64,000 nt of DNA, taken from assembly GCF_017916255.1 (NCBI RefSeq), contig NZ_CP072827.1, positions 6,039,501 through 6,103,500 of the forward strand, given 5' to 3'. The DNA comes from Streptomyces mobaraensis NBRC 13819 = DSM 40847 (GTDB lineage: Bacteria; Actinomycetota; Actinomycetes; Streptomycetales; Streptomycetaceae). Shown here piece after piece: positions 40,074 to 48,943 of the stretch; within the stretch, counting starts at the first letter, position 1, and each line of letters starts with the position of its first letter. Below the pieces are notes generated by a model. The model searched no databases and had not been told where the DNA came from. It worked only from the letters and a program-made list of their open reading frames with translations. A program made the position numbers and the translations under genes.

Positions 40074-40889
40074 TCACCAGCCCAGGAGGGCGAAGGGGTC
40101 GTGGCCGGGGTCGGCCCCGGCGGCAGGGATGTCGGAGGCGGGGGAGGCGGGGGAGTCGCCAGAGTTGGCGGCGTCATGGCCCGTGGGAATGCGGACCCAC
40201 AGATGACGCACGGCTCGTTGGCCGAACGCGGTACCGGTCTTGAGGTCGTAGGTGTCCGGTACGTCGGCGGCGAGCACCTCTCCCGCGGGATCCTCGACTG
40301 TGGCCTCCAGAGTGACTTCGGAACCGCGGATACGTCGGCGATGGTGTTCGGCCGCTTCCCAGGGAACCGTCCCGAGGACGGCCGTCAGGTCGGCGTCGTG
40401 ATGCAGTCCGAGGCTCACACGGCCGGTCGGCGGACAGGAGCGACGCCCGAGCGAGAGAGGGAAGGCCGGGTGACGGACAGCGCGTTCCAGACCGGCCAGC
40501 AAGGGAGCGGAGCCGCGCAGGGCGACGACGAACACCGCGTCCTGGAGGTAGTAGCGCTGCGTAACCCCCGTGTACTTGGCGGGAGTCGTCCTCTTCTGCA
40601 CCCTCTTGCCGTCGACCTTTGCGGAGGGCAGGGCCAGGCCCCGGTGATCACTCACGGTGTGGTAGTCGCGCAGCAGGGTGCCCGGCTGGTCGACGCGAAC
40701 GCCCATGTCCAGGTCGACGAGGTCGGCGATGGACGCCTCGCGGGGGCGGCCCTCGGCGGCCGCCAGCAGGCCGAGGACTCCCGACTTGGTGGGCTGCGGA
40801 AGGGTCTCCCGGCGGTTGTAGCGGGAGGGCCCGCCCCAGGACTGCAGGGGAGCGGCCAGCCGCAGCACGAGAATGGCCTGGTCGGTCAT
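40074..40889 (-). CDS. cas5: Cascade subunit Cas5e
   Basis: The 271-residue protein starts at ATG 40889, overlapping the cas7 stop (ATGA). MTDQAILVLRLAAPLQSWGGPSRYNRRETLPQPTKSGVLGLLAAA is the classic CasD N-terminus. It binds the 5' handle of crRNA. The last 35 residues (after VRIPTGHDA) are Ala/Pro/Ser/Asp-rich and probably disordered. Confidence 0.95.
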   Translation of the reverse strand: MTDQAILVLRLAAPLQSWGGPSRYNRRETLPQPTKSGVLGLLAAAEGRPREASIADLVDLDMGVRVDQPGTLLRDYHTVSDHRGLALPSAKVDGKRVQKRTTPAKYTGVTQRYYLQDAVFVVALRGSAPLLAGLERAVRHPAFPLSLGRRSCPPTGRVSLGLHHDADLTAVLGTVPWEAAEHHRRRIRGSEVTLEATVEDPAGEVLAADVPDTYDLKTGTAFGQRAVRHLWVRIPTGHDAANSGDSPASPASDIPAAGADPGHDPFALLGW

Positions 40890-42064
40890 CGCCCGTCGTC
40901 CTCTGCGGCGATCGGCAGGAGGGGCTTCCCGGCGAGCCACGTTTCGAGGAGGTCGTCCACCTCGTCCAGAAGCTCGGGGAAGAGGCGCGACGGCCCGAAT
41001 GCCGCCTCGAGCTCCTTCTCTCCCAGGGCATAGGTCGCCAGAGTGCGCAGCGGGACGGTACCCCAGGACGTGCCGACGGCACGCAGTTCCTCCGCCAGCC
41101 TCACCGCGGACTCGGAGGCCAGTCCGGAGGTTCCGGTGACGGGCTTCTCGAAGGCCGAGACGAGGTTGACCGGCTGGTCCGCCCGCAGGGTGACGAGCAC
41201 CAGGTGCGGGAGCGTGCGGTGGGCGAAGGAGTTCTGGTGCCCGGTGGGCATCGAGCGGGTGAAGGCGTCGAGGAAGCGCTTCGCCGCGTCGCGGGTGGCT
41301 TCGGGGGAGGAGAGGTTGTCGCGCAGCTGGTGCACCCCGAGAACGGCGTACCGGTAGAGGGTGGAGGAGTTGAACTCCACGGTACCGATCATGCCGGCGC
41401 CGCTGTCCTCGACGTTCTCGTCGTCCACGGCGGTGTAGTAGTCGAACTCCGTGCGCACCGCGTGGGTCGAGAGGGCGTGGGCGACCTGGACGGCAGCATC
41501 CACATTCAGCTTCGGCAGGTCGGCGACCATGCGGCCGAAGAGGGCCACTTCGGCAGGGTGTCCGGTGGCCAGGGCCTCCACCACGGGCAGCTTCTTGACC
41601 TCGTTCTTCAGATCGGCGTCCGGAAGGGCGGCAAGTTGCGCGCCGCGCCCGTCAAGGGAGGCGACGAGGGTGTCGAGCTGGCGCTTTCCGAAGAACAGCA
41701 GGTAGGCGGACTGCTCGTCCTTCTTGGTGGACTTGGCGATGCCGAGCTCACCGACCAGTGCGGTGGCCAGTCGCTCGGACTGAGCGGTGTCCAGGCCCGC
41801 ACCGCCGTCGGTGGCGGGCCGAGCGAGCCGCTCGGTCAGCAGGGCCGCGATCCGCTTCGTGCGGGTCGCCTGGTCCCCGGCCGGCTGGTCTTTGGCGAAC
41901 TCGATACGCGTCGCACGCTTCCACGCCTGGGAGGAGACCCGGGCCCGGCGTGCGCCACCGTACAGCGCCTGCTTCGGGGTGCCCGAATCATCCCGGTTGA
42001 TATTGGAAGGCGGCAGGCTCTGGAGGATGTGGATCTCGACGAAGAGGTTGGGCTGGTGGGGCAT
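40886..42064 (-). CDS. cas7: Cascade backbone subunit Cas7e (Cse4)
   Basis: The 392-residue protein starts at ATG 42064 with AAGGAG 7 nt upstream. The N-terminal FVEIHILQSLPPSNINRDDSGTPK and ARRARVSSQAWKRATR are hallmark Cas7e motifs; HQNSFAHRTLPHLVLV lies in the C-terminal half. Six copies form the helical backbone along the crRNA spacer. It has its own good ribosome site and a 169-nt gap from cse2, so its expression may be set separately, as suits a six-copy subunit. Confidence 0.95.
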   Translation of the reverse strand: MPHQPNLFVEIHILQSLPPSNINRDDSGTPKQALYGGARRARVSSQAWKRATRIEFAKDQPAGDQATRTKRIAALLTERLARPATDGGAGLDTAQSERLATALVGELGIAKSTKKDEQSAYLLFFGKRQLDTLVASLDGRGAQLAALPDADLKNEVKKLPVVEALATGHPAEVALFGRMVADLPKLNVDAAVQVAHALSTHAVRTEFDYYTAVDDENVEDSGAGMIGTVEFNSSTLYRYAVLGVHQLRDNLSSPEATRDAAKRFLDAFTRSMPTGHQNSFAHRTLPHLVLVTLRADQPVNLVSAFEKPVTGTSGLASESAVRLAEELRAVGTSWGTVPLRTLATYALGEKELEAAFGPSRLFPELLDEVDDLLETWLAGKPLLPIAAEDDGR

Positions 42065-42233
42065 GGCAGGGCTCCTTCGGTATGAGCGCCGCAGAGCGGT
42101 ACGAAGAGGAAAAGAAGAGAGGGTGGCCCAGGCTTGGGGTGCAGGGGGTACATGAGGGCACGAGCGCCCGCGAGCCGATCGCGGGGCGTGCCACTTCCCC
42201 CGGAGACCGTCGGCGCACCGGCTGACGGGTGGT

Positions 42234-43472
42234 TCAGACCTTGGATGACTCGCGATGGAAGTCGCGTTCCCACTTGGCGCGCCACCGCGACTGCGCGTCC
42301 GGCCGGTACGGATCGTCCCAGTCGCGCACGGCCTGGCGGACACCGTCGTAGTCGAGACCGATATCGGCCTTCCTCAGCAGGGGAACCAGGCCGCGGAGGT
42401 GGTGGGCCAGCTCATCGGCGCTGAGCGAAGTGAGCAGGGTGCCCAGCCGGCGTTCCACCGCGACGCGGTCGGGGCCTCCGTCCTGCGCGAGAAGACGCCG
42501 GCAGGCGGCCCCGGGAGTGGCCCCGGGCGTGTGCAACGAGCGCTTCCTGCCCTGCTGGTGAAGGCCGAAGAGGGTGAGAGCGGTGTGCTCGGCGGTGAGA
42601 TCTCGGGTGAGCGCGCCGCGGTCCCGCAGCTCGTTGCTCATTCGGAGGCGGTGGAACGCCCACATGGCAGGGACTGTGCCCGGCTCCTCGCTCAGACCGG
42701 ACCGCAGCGCGGCCAGTTCGGCGGCGGCGTGGGGCCGGTCGGGGTCGAAGCCTGCCCAGTACGCGGGCGGGGAGCCGGATTTCCCCTTCGCGCCCTCTGC
42801 TCCCTCGGGGGCGGGGGCGTTGTACTGGAGGCCCCAGGCGCGCAGGACCCGGCCGTGCCGAGGGGTCTGCCAGTCACACAGGTCGCAGTGGAGCCGGGTG
42901 TAGTCCAGCCCGACGCCCGCTTGGCGCATCAGGGGAAGGAGAGACCGGAGATGGTGCACCAGCTCGTCGAGATCCAGGGCGGTCGACACGGCGAACAGGC
43001 GGCGGCCGACAGTGTCCTTGAAGAGCAGGGATTGTGACCCGTTGGTCCCCCCTTCCTGATCGGACCGCCGGCGCTCGACCTCCTCCATCTCCTTTGTTTC
43101 CCGCAGGAGATGGAGACGCAGGGAGTGGCAGGCCGTGCCGATGCCGATGCCCGGCCGGTGCACGGGCTCGGCAGCCCCGTGCTGATGGAGGCCGAAGAGG
43201 GTCAGCGCAGCGTGCTCGGCCTCATAGGACCGGGGTAGGCGTTCCGCGTTCCGCTTCTCGTCCGTCAGCTCCACCCGGTGCAGATACCGCATGCCGGCCA
43301 CGCTGCCGGGCTCCCGGCCGAGCCCTTCCCGCACGGCTCGGAGGCCGTGTTCGGCCCAGGCGGGGAGGCCGCGCCTGCCCTGCTCGGCCGGGCCGGACGG
43401 CCAACCGGAACACACTTCCTCCCAGAAGTACGGCCGACGGCGTTTGCCACCGGTGGTGGCTGCGGAACTCAT
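42234..43472 (-). CDS. cse2: Cascade small subunit Cse2, tandem fusion of two domains
   Basis: The 412-residue protein starts at ATG 43472, overlapping the cas8e stop (ATGA). Cse2/CasB usually has about 160-200 residues. Here two Cse2 domains follow each other. Domain 1 (about 35-215) has AEHAALTLFGLHQHG and LDELVHHLRSLLPLM; domain 2 (about 236-407) has AEHTALTLFGLHQQG and ADELAHHLRGLVPLL. A 20-residue Gly/Pro/Lys linker joins them, and domain 1 holds about 25 extra charged residues (126-157). Cascade contains two Cse2 copies, so the fusion would encode the whole dimer in one chain. The frame is intact and both halves keep basic surfaces. Confidence 0.93.
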   Translation of the reverse strand: MSSAATTGGKRRRPYFWEEVCSGWPSGPAEQGRRGLPAWAEHGLRAVREGLGREPGSVAGMRYLHRVELTDEKRNAERLPRSYEAEHAALTLFGLHQHGAAEPVHRPGIGIGTACHSLRLHLLRETKEMEEVERRRSDQEGGTNGSQSLLFKDTVGRRLFAVSTALDLDELVHHLRSLLPLMRQAGVGLDYTRLHCDLCDWQTPRHGRVLRAWGLQYNAPAPEGAEGAKGKSGSPPAYWAGFDPDRPHAAAELAALRSGLSEEPGTVPAMWAFHRLRMSNELRDRGALTRDLTAEHTALTLFGLHQQGRKRSLHTPGATPGAACRRLLAQDGGPDRVAVERRLGTLLTSLSADELAHHLRGLVPLLRKADIGLDYDGVRQAVRDWDDPYRPDAQSRWRAKWERDFHRESSKV

Positions 43473-45166
43473 GCCGCTCCCCCCTCTGCCAGGCGCGCCT
43501 CCGCAGTGCGCCACAGCGTCTCGTTCAGCCGGTTGTAGAAGAGGCCGGCGGCCTTGCCGCTCCGAAAAGTGACCTCCTTGCCGTTCACTTTCTCCGTGCG
43601 GCCGATCATGGCACGGGGCGGGACGGCGGACAGCAGACTGCTTGCCTCCTCCCTGGCGGCCCGTCGCAGCGTCAACTCCCAGCATTCCAGCGCTTTGTCC
43701 AGCAAGTCGTAGTCATCCCCGACGGTGCGCAAGCCTGCGAGGAGGCGTCGCATCCTGCCGTCCACGGCGTGCAGGAAGCGGGCCGAGGGCCGTTCGCCCT
43801 TGTCCCGGGGCAGTGGTTCGCCGCCGGAGGCCCGGCGGAGATCGGCGTGGAGGCCGTCCAGCGCGCGGGCCACCCGGTCGGCCTGTTCGGCGCACTGCAG
43901 AATTTCCTGACGGAGTCCGTTCTCCCCGGACAGCAGCGAGGCGACGGGCAACGGCAAACTGTCGGCGATGGCGTTTTCCACGACGGCTGACTGGTTGCCG
44001 TACTCCAGGCCGCTGATCTGCACGTTCAGGGGGTAAGTGGCGGAAAGACCGTCGTCGTTGAGCAGGCCGTCCACTTGACGCAGCAGCAAGGAAGTGTACG
44101 GGCCGTCACCGTCCTCGGGGACCGCGAGCGCGAGCAGTGAACCCAGCCCTTGCCAGGCCGCACGGCCGGAGGCGTGGCGACGGGGACGTTGGTGCGGCTG
44201 ACCGGCCTTGGGCTTGGCCGTGTGATTCCAAGCGGTGTGCGGCTCTTCCTGGGGAGTGGAGGTGAGCCGGTCACCGGCGCAGACGATCACCTGTCGCACT
44301 CGGAGGCCATGGTCGGTCTCGGTCGGGATCAGGCGGATCCGGCGGGCCTGGAAGGTGAGGAGGTCGAGCAGGCCGCCTGCGGGGCGGGTGGACCACTCGG
44401 GGCCGGCCGGGGACTTCCAGGCGAGGGAGCTCGGCCGCTCGTCCCAGGCCCACTGTGGGAGATCGTCGGGATCCAGGCCGCTCGGGTAGATCGGCGTGTT
44501 GAGCAGCAGCGTCTCGTACAGGGTGCGGCCGGTTGGGACGATGACGCCGAGCTGGCCCAGCGGGGAGGTCGGGTTACCCGTCGTCTTCCCTGCCTTCGCC
44601 TGCAGATCGCCCACGGCGCCTGTCTTGATGGCGGCGGTGTCCCAGCAGTGTGCGTGCAACAGCCACAACGCCGCGTCCGCCGGTGTGAGATCCAGGTGGT
44701 CGGCATCGGTGAGGGTACTGAACAAGGGGACGTTGTTGCCCGACGCGATGGAAGGGACGAGCAGGGTGGACGGCTTGGTATCACCGCTGAGCGCCGTCAG
44801 GCCGGCGGCTTGCGCGAACGGTCGTTCCGTGGAGGAGAACAGATGGAATCGCTTGCCGTATCGGGGACCGAGGTAGTCGGCAATCTCCTGTGCTTCGGCG
44901 TCGGAGAACTGACCTCGTTCGAACCGCTCGGCCCACTCCTTGGGCGTCCGTGGCACACCGAGGGCGTGCAACATGATCGGCATCAGGAGCTGGCGCAGGA
45001 CGGCGGGCAGCATGGTCGGGGCCGGCAGGTCCAGCCGCAGGATGGTGTGGGCCCGCGTGAGCGCTTCGAGAAGCCCGACCTCGGACTTCTCACACTCGCC
45101 CTTGGGCTTATCGCACCTGAGAACGGGTAACCAGCCGTCCCGGACGAGATCTCCTGTTACTTCCAT
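43469..45166 (-). CDS. cas8e: Cascade large subunit Cas8e (Cse1)
   Basis: The product is 565 residues from ATG 45166, preceded by GAGAGGA; this start gives the family opening VRDGWLPVLR near the N-terminus. It shows the Cse1 pattern: GLLEALTRAHTIL, LRQLLMPIMLHALG, a tall alpha/beta domain and a C-terminal four-helix bundle (residues about 420-560). Cse1 recognises the PAM and recruits Cas3. It is the first gene of the Cascade operon running leftward. A 336-nt gap separates its start from the cas3 stop, with the operon promoter and a lone CRISPR repeat inside. Confidence 0.94.
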   Translation of the reverse strand: MEVTGDLVRDGWLPVLRCDKPKGECEKSEVGLLEALTRAHTILRLDLPAPTMLPAVLRQLLMPIMLHALGVPRTPKEWAERFERGQFSDAEAQEIADYLGPRYGKRFHLFSSTERPFAQAAGLTALSGDTKPSTLLVPSIASGNNVPLFSTLTDADHLDLTPADAALWLLHAHCWDTAAIKTGAVGDLQAKAGKTTGNPTSPLGQLGVIVPTGRTLYETLLLNTPIYPSGLDPDDLPQWAWDERPSSLAWKSPAGPEWSTRPAGGLLDLLTFQARRIRLIPTETDHGLRVRQVIVCAGDRLTSTPQEEPHTAWNHTAKPKAGQPHQRPRRHASGRAAWQGLGSLLALAVPEDGDGPYTSLLLRQVDGLLNDDGLSATYPLNVQISGLEYGNQSAVVENAIADSLPLPVASLLSGENGLRQEILQCAEQADRVARALDGLHADLRRASGGEPLPRDKGERPSARFLHAVDGRMRRLLAGLRTVGDDYDLLDKALECWELTLRRAAREEASSLLSAVPPRAMIGRTEKVNGKEVTFRSGKAAGLFYNRLNETLWRTAEARLAEGGAA

Positions 45167-45446
45167 CGGTCCTCTCGCTTCGTGGCGCATGTTCTTCGGA
45201 ATATGCGGGGGTGACAGCTCAACGCCGTTGATCGGAGCAGGGGTTGGTGGATCGAACCGTGTGGAGAAGATTTTCACACAAGGCTTGTCATTTACAAGCG
45301 GTTTCGGCTTCTCTACCGCTTCCTACGCGACGAACTACGCGATGAACATCACGGAGTCGCTCCGGCGGTCGGCGGGTACGCTGCCGATGTCGCGGCGTCC
45401 CCGCCTCCCCGTGGTGGTGCGGGGGTGTTCCGGCTTGTCACTTGAT
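45167..45446 (-). promoter_or_regulatory. Promoter region of the Cascade operon
   Basis: The region is AT-richer than its surroundings. A 6-bp dyad GCTTGT-CATTT-ACAAGC at 45283-45299 lies 117 nt before the cas8e start. The half site GGCTTGTCA recurs at about 45432. A repressor of cas expression could bind here. No certain -35/-10 pair is visible. Confidence 0.5.
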
Positions 45447-45474
45447 GTCGTCCCCGCACGGGCGGGGAGCAGAT
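45447..45474 (+). repeat. Solitary CRISPR-like repeat between cas3 and cas8e
   Basis: GTCGTCCCCGCACGGGCGGG matches the first 20 nt of the canonical repeat with one mismatch. The 3' eight bases differ. It is on the + strand, antisense to the cas genes, without a second repeat at the 61-nt period or the shared leader blocks. It may be an array relic or a crRNA-like regulatory RNA. Confidence 0.7.
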
Positions 45475-45502
45475 CCGGCTCGGGGCGCCGCTTCGGATCT
45501 TC

Positions 45503-48397
45503 TCAGTCTCGCGCGACCAGCAGGCCGATTTCGGGTTCGTACGAGAGCCGGTTGGTACCCAGGATGGCCGCGCCGTCGTCCAGGACCAGCGCGCGGGCGT
45601 AGCGGAGCCAAGGGTCGCCGGCCCAGCCCGGCAGCGCGCCCAAAGTCTTCTCGGCTTCCTCCGACAGCCGGCCGGGCAGCCGGACGCTGCCGCCCAGCAG
45701 GCGTTCGACCACCGATTCGTCCGGTGCCTCGCCGTGCGCGCCGAGGCGCGTTCCGTCAAGTGCCGTGTATCCGTTGGCAAGGCGGTGTACGAGAACGACT
45801 TCGACGCCGAGCTCCCCGTCCCGCACTACGGCGTCGAGGTCCTCCTCCTTGGGCGTCGCGGCACCGGCGTAGTGCAGGCCCTCCAGGGTGGGCGCCGCCC
45901 AGTTCCGGGGGCGCGTGAGGACGTATTTACCTGCGGCCTCCTGGCGATTCGCCTCCTCGGCCCGCCAGGCCTCCAGTGCGGATGGCTCCTGCCACTCCGG
46001 AGGGCACACGTCGGCCTCCCCGTACGCGCGAGCGACCAGGGTCGGCACGTCCGACGGAATGCTCCAGGGAACTCCGCCCGCCCTGTCGGCTGTACCGTTG
46101 GCCAGCAGCGGACCTGCCGCTTCGGCCACCAGGGCTGTCGCGCGGAGCAGCGGCCACTGTCCGTAAACCTTCTGGGAGGCCGGGAGGAAACGGGGGCGTC
46201 CCTGTTCGGAACCGGCAGCTACACCGGTCACGATCACCCTCGGTGTTGTGTGTGCCCGTGGCCTGGCCGTTCCGGCGTGCCGGTGCAGTCGGCCGATGCG
46301 CTGCAACAAGAGGTCCACCGGGGCCAAGTCGGTGATCAGGAGATCCGCGTCGACGTCGAACGACTGTTCTGCGAGCTGCGTGGCGATCAGCACCATGCGC
46401 TTGGGCCGGGAACCGCCTGCTGCCGGGCCCAGGAGACGCAGGCACTCCTCCGTCCGGTCGGCCCGGTCCTTGGCGCACAACTGTCCGTGGAGAAGGTGGA
46501 CTGTGCCTTCGACGCCCTCCCTGCGCAGTGCCTCGTAGATCGCCTGTGCGCGAGCCACCTGGTTGACGACCACGAGAACGACCCCGCCGTCCGCCACCTC
46601 CTCCCGCACCTTCGCGGCGACCGCCGACCCGTCGCTTTCGACGTCCGGGAGCCACGAGAGCCGCACGGGCGTGGACGAACGCCAGGACGGTGTGGGCAGC
46701 CGCGAACTTTCCGCCACCGGCTGCCCCGACACCGCATAAGCAGCGGTCACACACGGGTATCCGGCGGGTTGGGGTACCGGCTGCCGCACGTCCTCGTCGG
46801 CGAGGGCTCCCGAGAGGTACGCGTCGACGAAAGCCTGCCGCTGAGCCGGCGGCAGCGTTGCCGACAGGAGCACCACCGGCACCCCGGCCTGCCCCAGCCA
46901 CCGCAGGGCCTCCAACAGGAACTGCCTCATGTAGACGTCGGCCGCGTGCACCTCGTCCACGATCACGACCTTGCCCGCCAGCCCGGCGAATCTGAGCATT
47001 ACGTGGCGGGTGCGTGTCGCGGCGTAGAGCAGGTGGTCTACGGTGCCGACGGCGAAGGGGGTGAGCAAGCCGCGCTTGCCGCCCAGGAGCCACTGGGGAG
47101 GTCCGGTGCGATCGATGTCGTCCGCGCCCGCCGGACCGCTGGGGCCGCCGAACTCGTCGTCCTCATCGATCGCCCCATAGACCTCCCAGGGGTCGGCCAA
47201 CGTCCCGTCGCTGCCGTCGGTTCCGGTCGGCCGGATCCCTTCCCAGATCTCACGCCATAGTGCGTTGTAGCGTCGCTTGCCGTGCAGTAGTGCGACATGC
47301 TGTTCCAAGATTGGGTCGAACGACCCAACCCACGACACTACTTGGGCATACATGGGATCGCATGTCGCCTGCGTAGGCATGGCCACGAAAACACCGTCGC
47401 AGCCGAAACGCGCCGCGAGCACCTCTGCCGCGGCCAGCGCCGCCTTGGTCTTGCCCTCACCCATGGGGGCCTCGGCGATGAGCAACCCGGGCGCCGGTAT
47501 CGACCAGGCCCGTTCCACCAGCTCCCGTTGCGAGGCACGGGGGCGCACGCCCAGCCGTTCCGTCAGCGGAGCCATGGGACTCTTCGGCAGGGCGAGCTGC
47601 CTCCAACCGCCCCGCAGCCCCAGAGCTTTCCAGGCGGTCGCCGCTCTCCGGCACGCCTGGGCAGGCGAGACGCCCTGGGCGTCCGCAATACCCGCGAAGT
47701 GCCGGTGGTCGCTGGCGATCCAGTCCGCCATCACGACCAGCCCCGACAACGTCAGCTGCTCGGCTTTCCGTAAGGCCGAGACCGGCCTGGCCGCTGCCAC
47801 GCTCTCGAATCCCACCGCGCGTGTGAACACGTCGACGAGCACTCGCTGGGTCTCGGCCCAAGCAGGTCCCGTACCTTGTGCGTCCTGGGACGGCGGCTTC
47901 TTCTTCGAGGGGAACTTCCCATGATGCCCGGCCACCAGGGGCAGCACCCACGCGACGGCTTCGTCTCTCTGCCACTCCTCCCGCAGTCGGGGCAGAAGCA
48001 TCGCCGCTCCTGCCACGTCGTGACGCCACTTGACGCTCCTGGGCAAGCGGCGCCACGTCAAACCGGCCGCCCGCACCGGGGATGCCTCTGCCGGGTCCAA
48101 TCCCTGGAAGGACGGACTTGCCTTGCCGCAGTCGTGAATGCCGCACATCCACATGAACCAGGTGCGTCCCCGCCCGTTGCTGATCTCGTCCAACCGCTTG
48201 CGGATCGAGGGCGCCAGGTACTCGTCCCACATCACCCCCGCCACAGCGGCGGTATCCAGCAGATGCCCGATCAGCAGATGAGTCCGCCCGCCGTTCCGCG
48301 CGGCGGACTTACCCCACAGCCGCGCCACTCGGGTCACGGTCTCCTGCGGTACCCCCATCGACCGCATCAGGCTGACGACGGACTCCTCGCTACGCAC
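45503..48397 (-). CDS. cas3: CRISPR helicase-nuclease Cas3
   Basis: The product is 964 residues from GTG 48397, with GGGGAGGGG 8 nt upstream; longer starts lack a ribosome site. An N-terminal HD nuclease domain (HLLIGHLLDTAAVAGVMW, MCGIHDCGKASPSFQ, RHDVAGAAMLL, VAGHHGKFP) is followed by a superfamily 2 helicase. Helicase motifs include Walker A APMGEGKTKAAL, VIVDEVHAADVYM and a motif VI QRIGRLHRH. It unwinds and degrades target DNA after Cascade binding. It is transcribed leftward from the region shared with the array 2 leader. The frame is complete, so interference could work even if adaptation does not. Confidence 0.95.
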   Translation of the reverse strand: MRSEESVVSLMRSMGVPQETVTRVARLWGKSAARNGGRTHLLIGHLLDTAAVAGVMWDEYLAPSIRKRLDEISNGRGRTWFMWMCGIHDCGKASPSFQGLDPAEASPVRAAGLTWRRLPRSVKWRHDVAGAAMLLPRLREEWQRDEAVAWVLPLVAGHHGKFPSKKKPPSQDAQGTGPAWAETQRVLVDVFTRAVGFESVAAARPVSALRKAEQLTLSGLVVMADWIASDHRHFAGIADAQGVSPAQACRRAATAWKALGLRGGWRQLALPKSPMAPLTERLGVRPRASQRELVERAWSIPAPGLLIAEAPMGEGKTKAALAAAEVLAARFGCDGVFVAMPTQATCDPMYAQVVSWVGSFDPILEQHVALLHGKRRYNALWREIWEGIRPTGTDGSDGTLADPWEVYGAIDEDDEFGGPSGPAGADDIDRTGPPQWLLGGKRGLLTPFAVGTVDHLLYAATRTRHVMLRFAGLAGKVVIVDEVHAADVYMRQFLLEALRWLGQAGVPVVLLSATLPPAQRQAFVDAYLSGALADEDVRQPVPQPAGYPCVTAAYAVSGQPVAESSRLPTPSWRSSTPVRLSWLPDVESDGSAVAAKVREEVADGGVVLVVVNQVARAQAIYEALRREGVEGTVHLLHGQLCAKDRADRTEECLRLLGPAAGGSRPKRMVLIATQLAEQSFDVDADLLITDLAPVDLLLQRIGRLHRHAGTARPRAHTTPRVIVTGVAAGSEQGRPRFLPASQKVYGQWPLLRATALVAEAAGPLLANGTADRAGGVPWSIPSDVPTLVARAYGEADVCPPEWQEPSALEAWRAEEANRQEAAGKYVLTRPRNWAAPTLEGLHYAGAATPKEEDLDAVVRDGELGVEVVLVHRLANGYTALDGTRLGAHGEAPDESVVERLLGGSVRLPGRLSEEAEKTLGALPGWAGDPWLRYARALVLDDGAAILGTNRLSYEPEIGLLVARD

Positions 48398-48554
48398 GAT
48401 GCAACCCCTCCCCGAGTCACTTCTGTCTGCTGACGAGCTGACGAGGTGAAGGGTAGGGGGACCCACTGACAACGCCGGTCGGGGCAGGAAGCCGGTGGTG
48501 AACGAGGTAAAGGAAAACGGGCAATCGTGCTAGCGTCACCGCAGGTCAGGAAGT
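48398..48554 (+). promoter_or_regulatory. Array 2 leader and divergent cas3 promoter
   Basis: GAGGTAAAGGAAAACGG begins at 48504, 51 nt before the first repeat. CCGCAGGTCAGGAAGT (48539-48554) abuts it. Both blocks match the array 1 leader at identical spacing. A further GAGGTGAAGGG lies at 48443, exactly 61 nt upstream of the first block, the length of one repeat-spacer unit. Confidence 0.75.
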
Positions 48555-48880
48555 GTCGTCCCCGCACGCGCGGGGGTAGCTCACGGACTTTCGTTCCCGG
48601 CCGGGGGGCGTTGATGTCGTCCCCGCACGCGCGGGGGTAGCTCGACCGTCTGACGCTTCAGGTCGTAGAACCCCTCGTCGTCCCCGCACGCGCGGGGGTA
48701 GCTCGTGCGCGCTGCGGGTGAGCGCGCCCGTGTAGGCGTCGTCCCCGCACGCGCGGGGGTAGCTCGGAGCCCCGCCATGACCGCTGACGACCCGTGGAGT
48801 CGTCCCCGCACGCGCGGGGGTAGCTCCGACGCCTTCAACACCTACTTAGAGTGGTCGTCCCCGCACGTGCGGGGTAGCTC
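48555..48880 (+). CRISPR. Type I-E CRISPR array 2: 6 repeats, 5 spacers
   Basis: Five identical 28-nt repeats (GTCGTCCCCGC...GGGGGTAGCTC) start at 48555, 48616, 48677, 48738 and 48799, with 33-nt spacers. The sixth (48854-48880) is 27 nt and degenerate (GCACGTGCGGGG core) and follows a spacer of only 27 nt. Canonical orientation is plus, so the leader is on the left, facing cas3. Both arrays thus point away from the cas genes. Confidence 0.97.
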
Positions 48881-48943
48881 CCCGATACAGGCCTTGCTGA
48901 TGCTGAGCAGCCAGTCGTACCGCACGTGCCGGTGCGTCCCTCC

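Noticed and set aside
45568..45602. A second degenerate CRISPR repeat inside cas3
   Set aside because: GTCGTCC and a CGCGCGGG-like tail match only loosely, the spacing is not 61 nt, and the stretch encodes normal Cas3 residues.
48581..48841. Small leftward frame across array 2
   Set aside because: Same artefact from CRISPR repeats.
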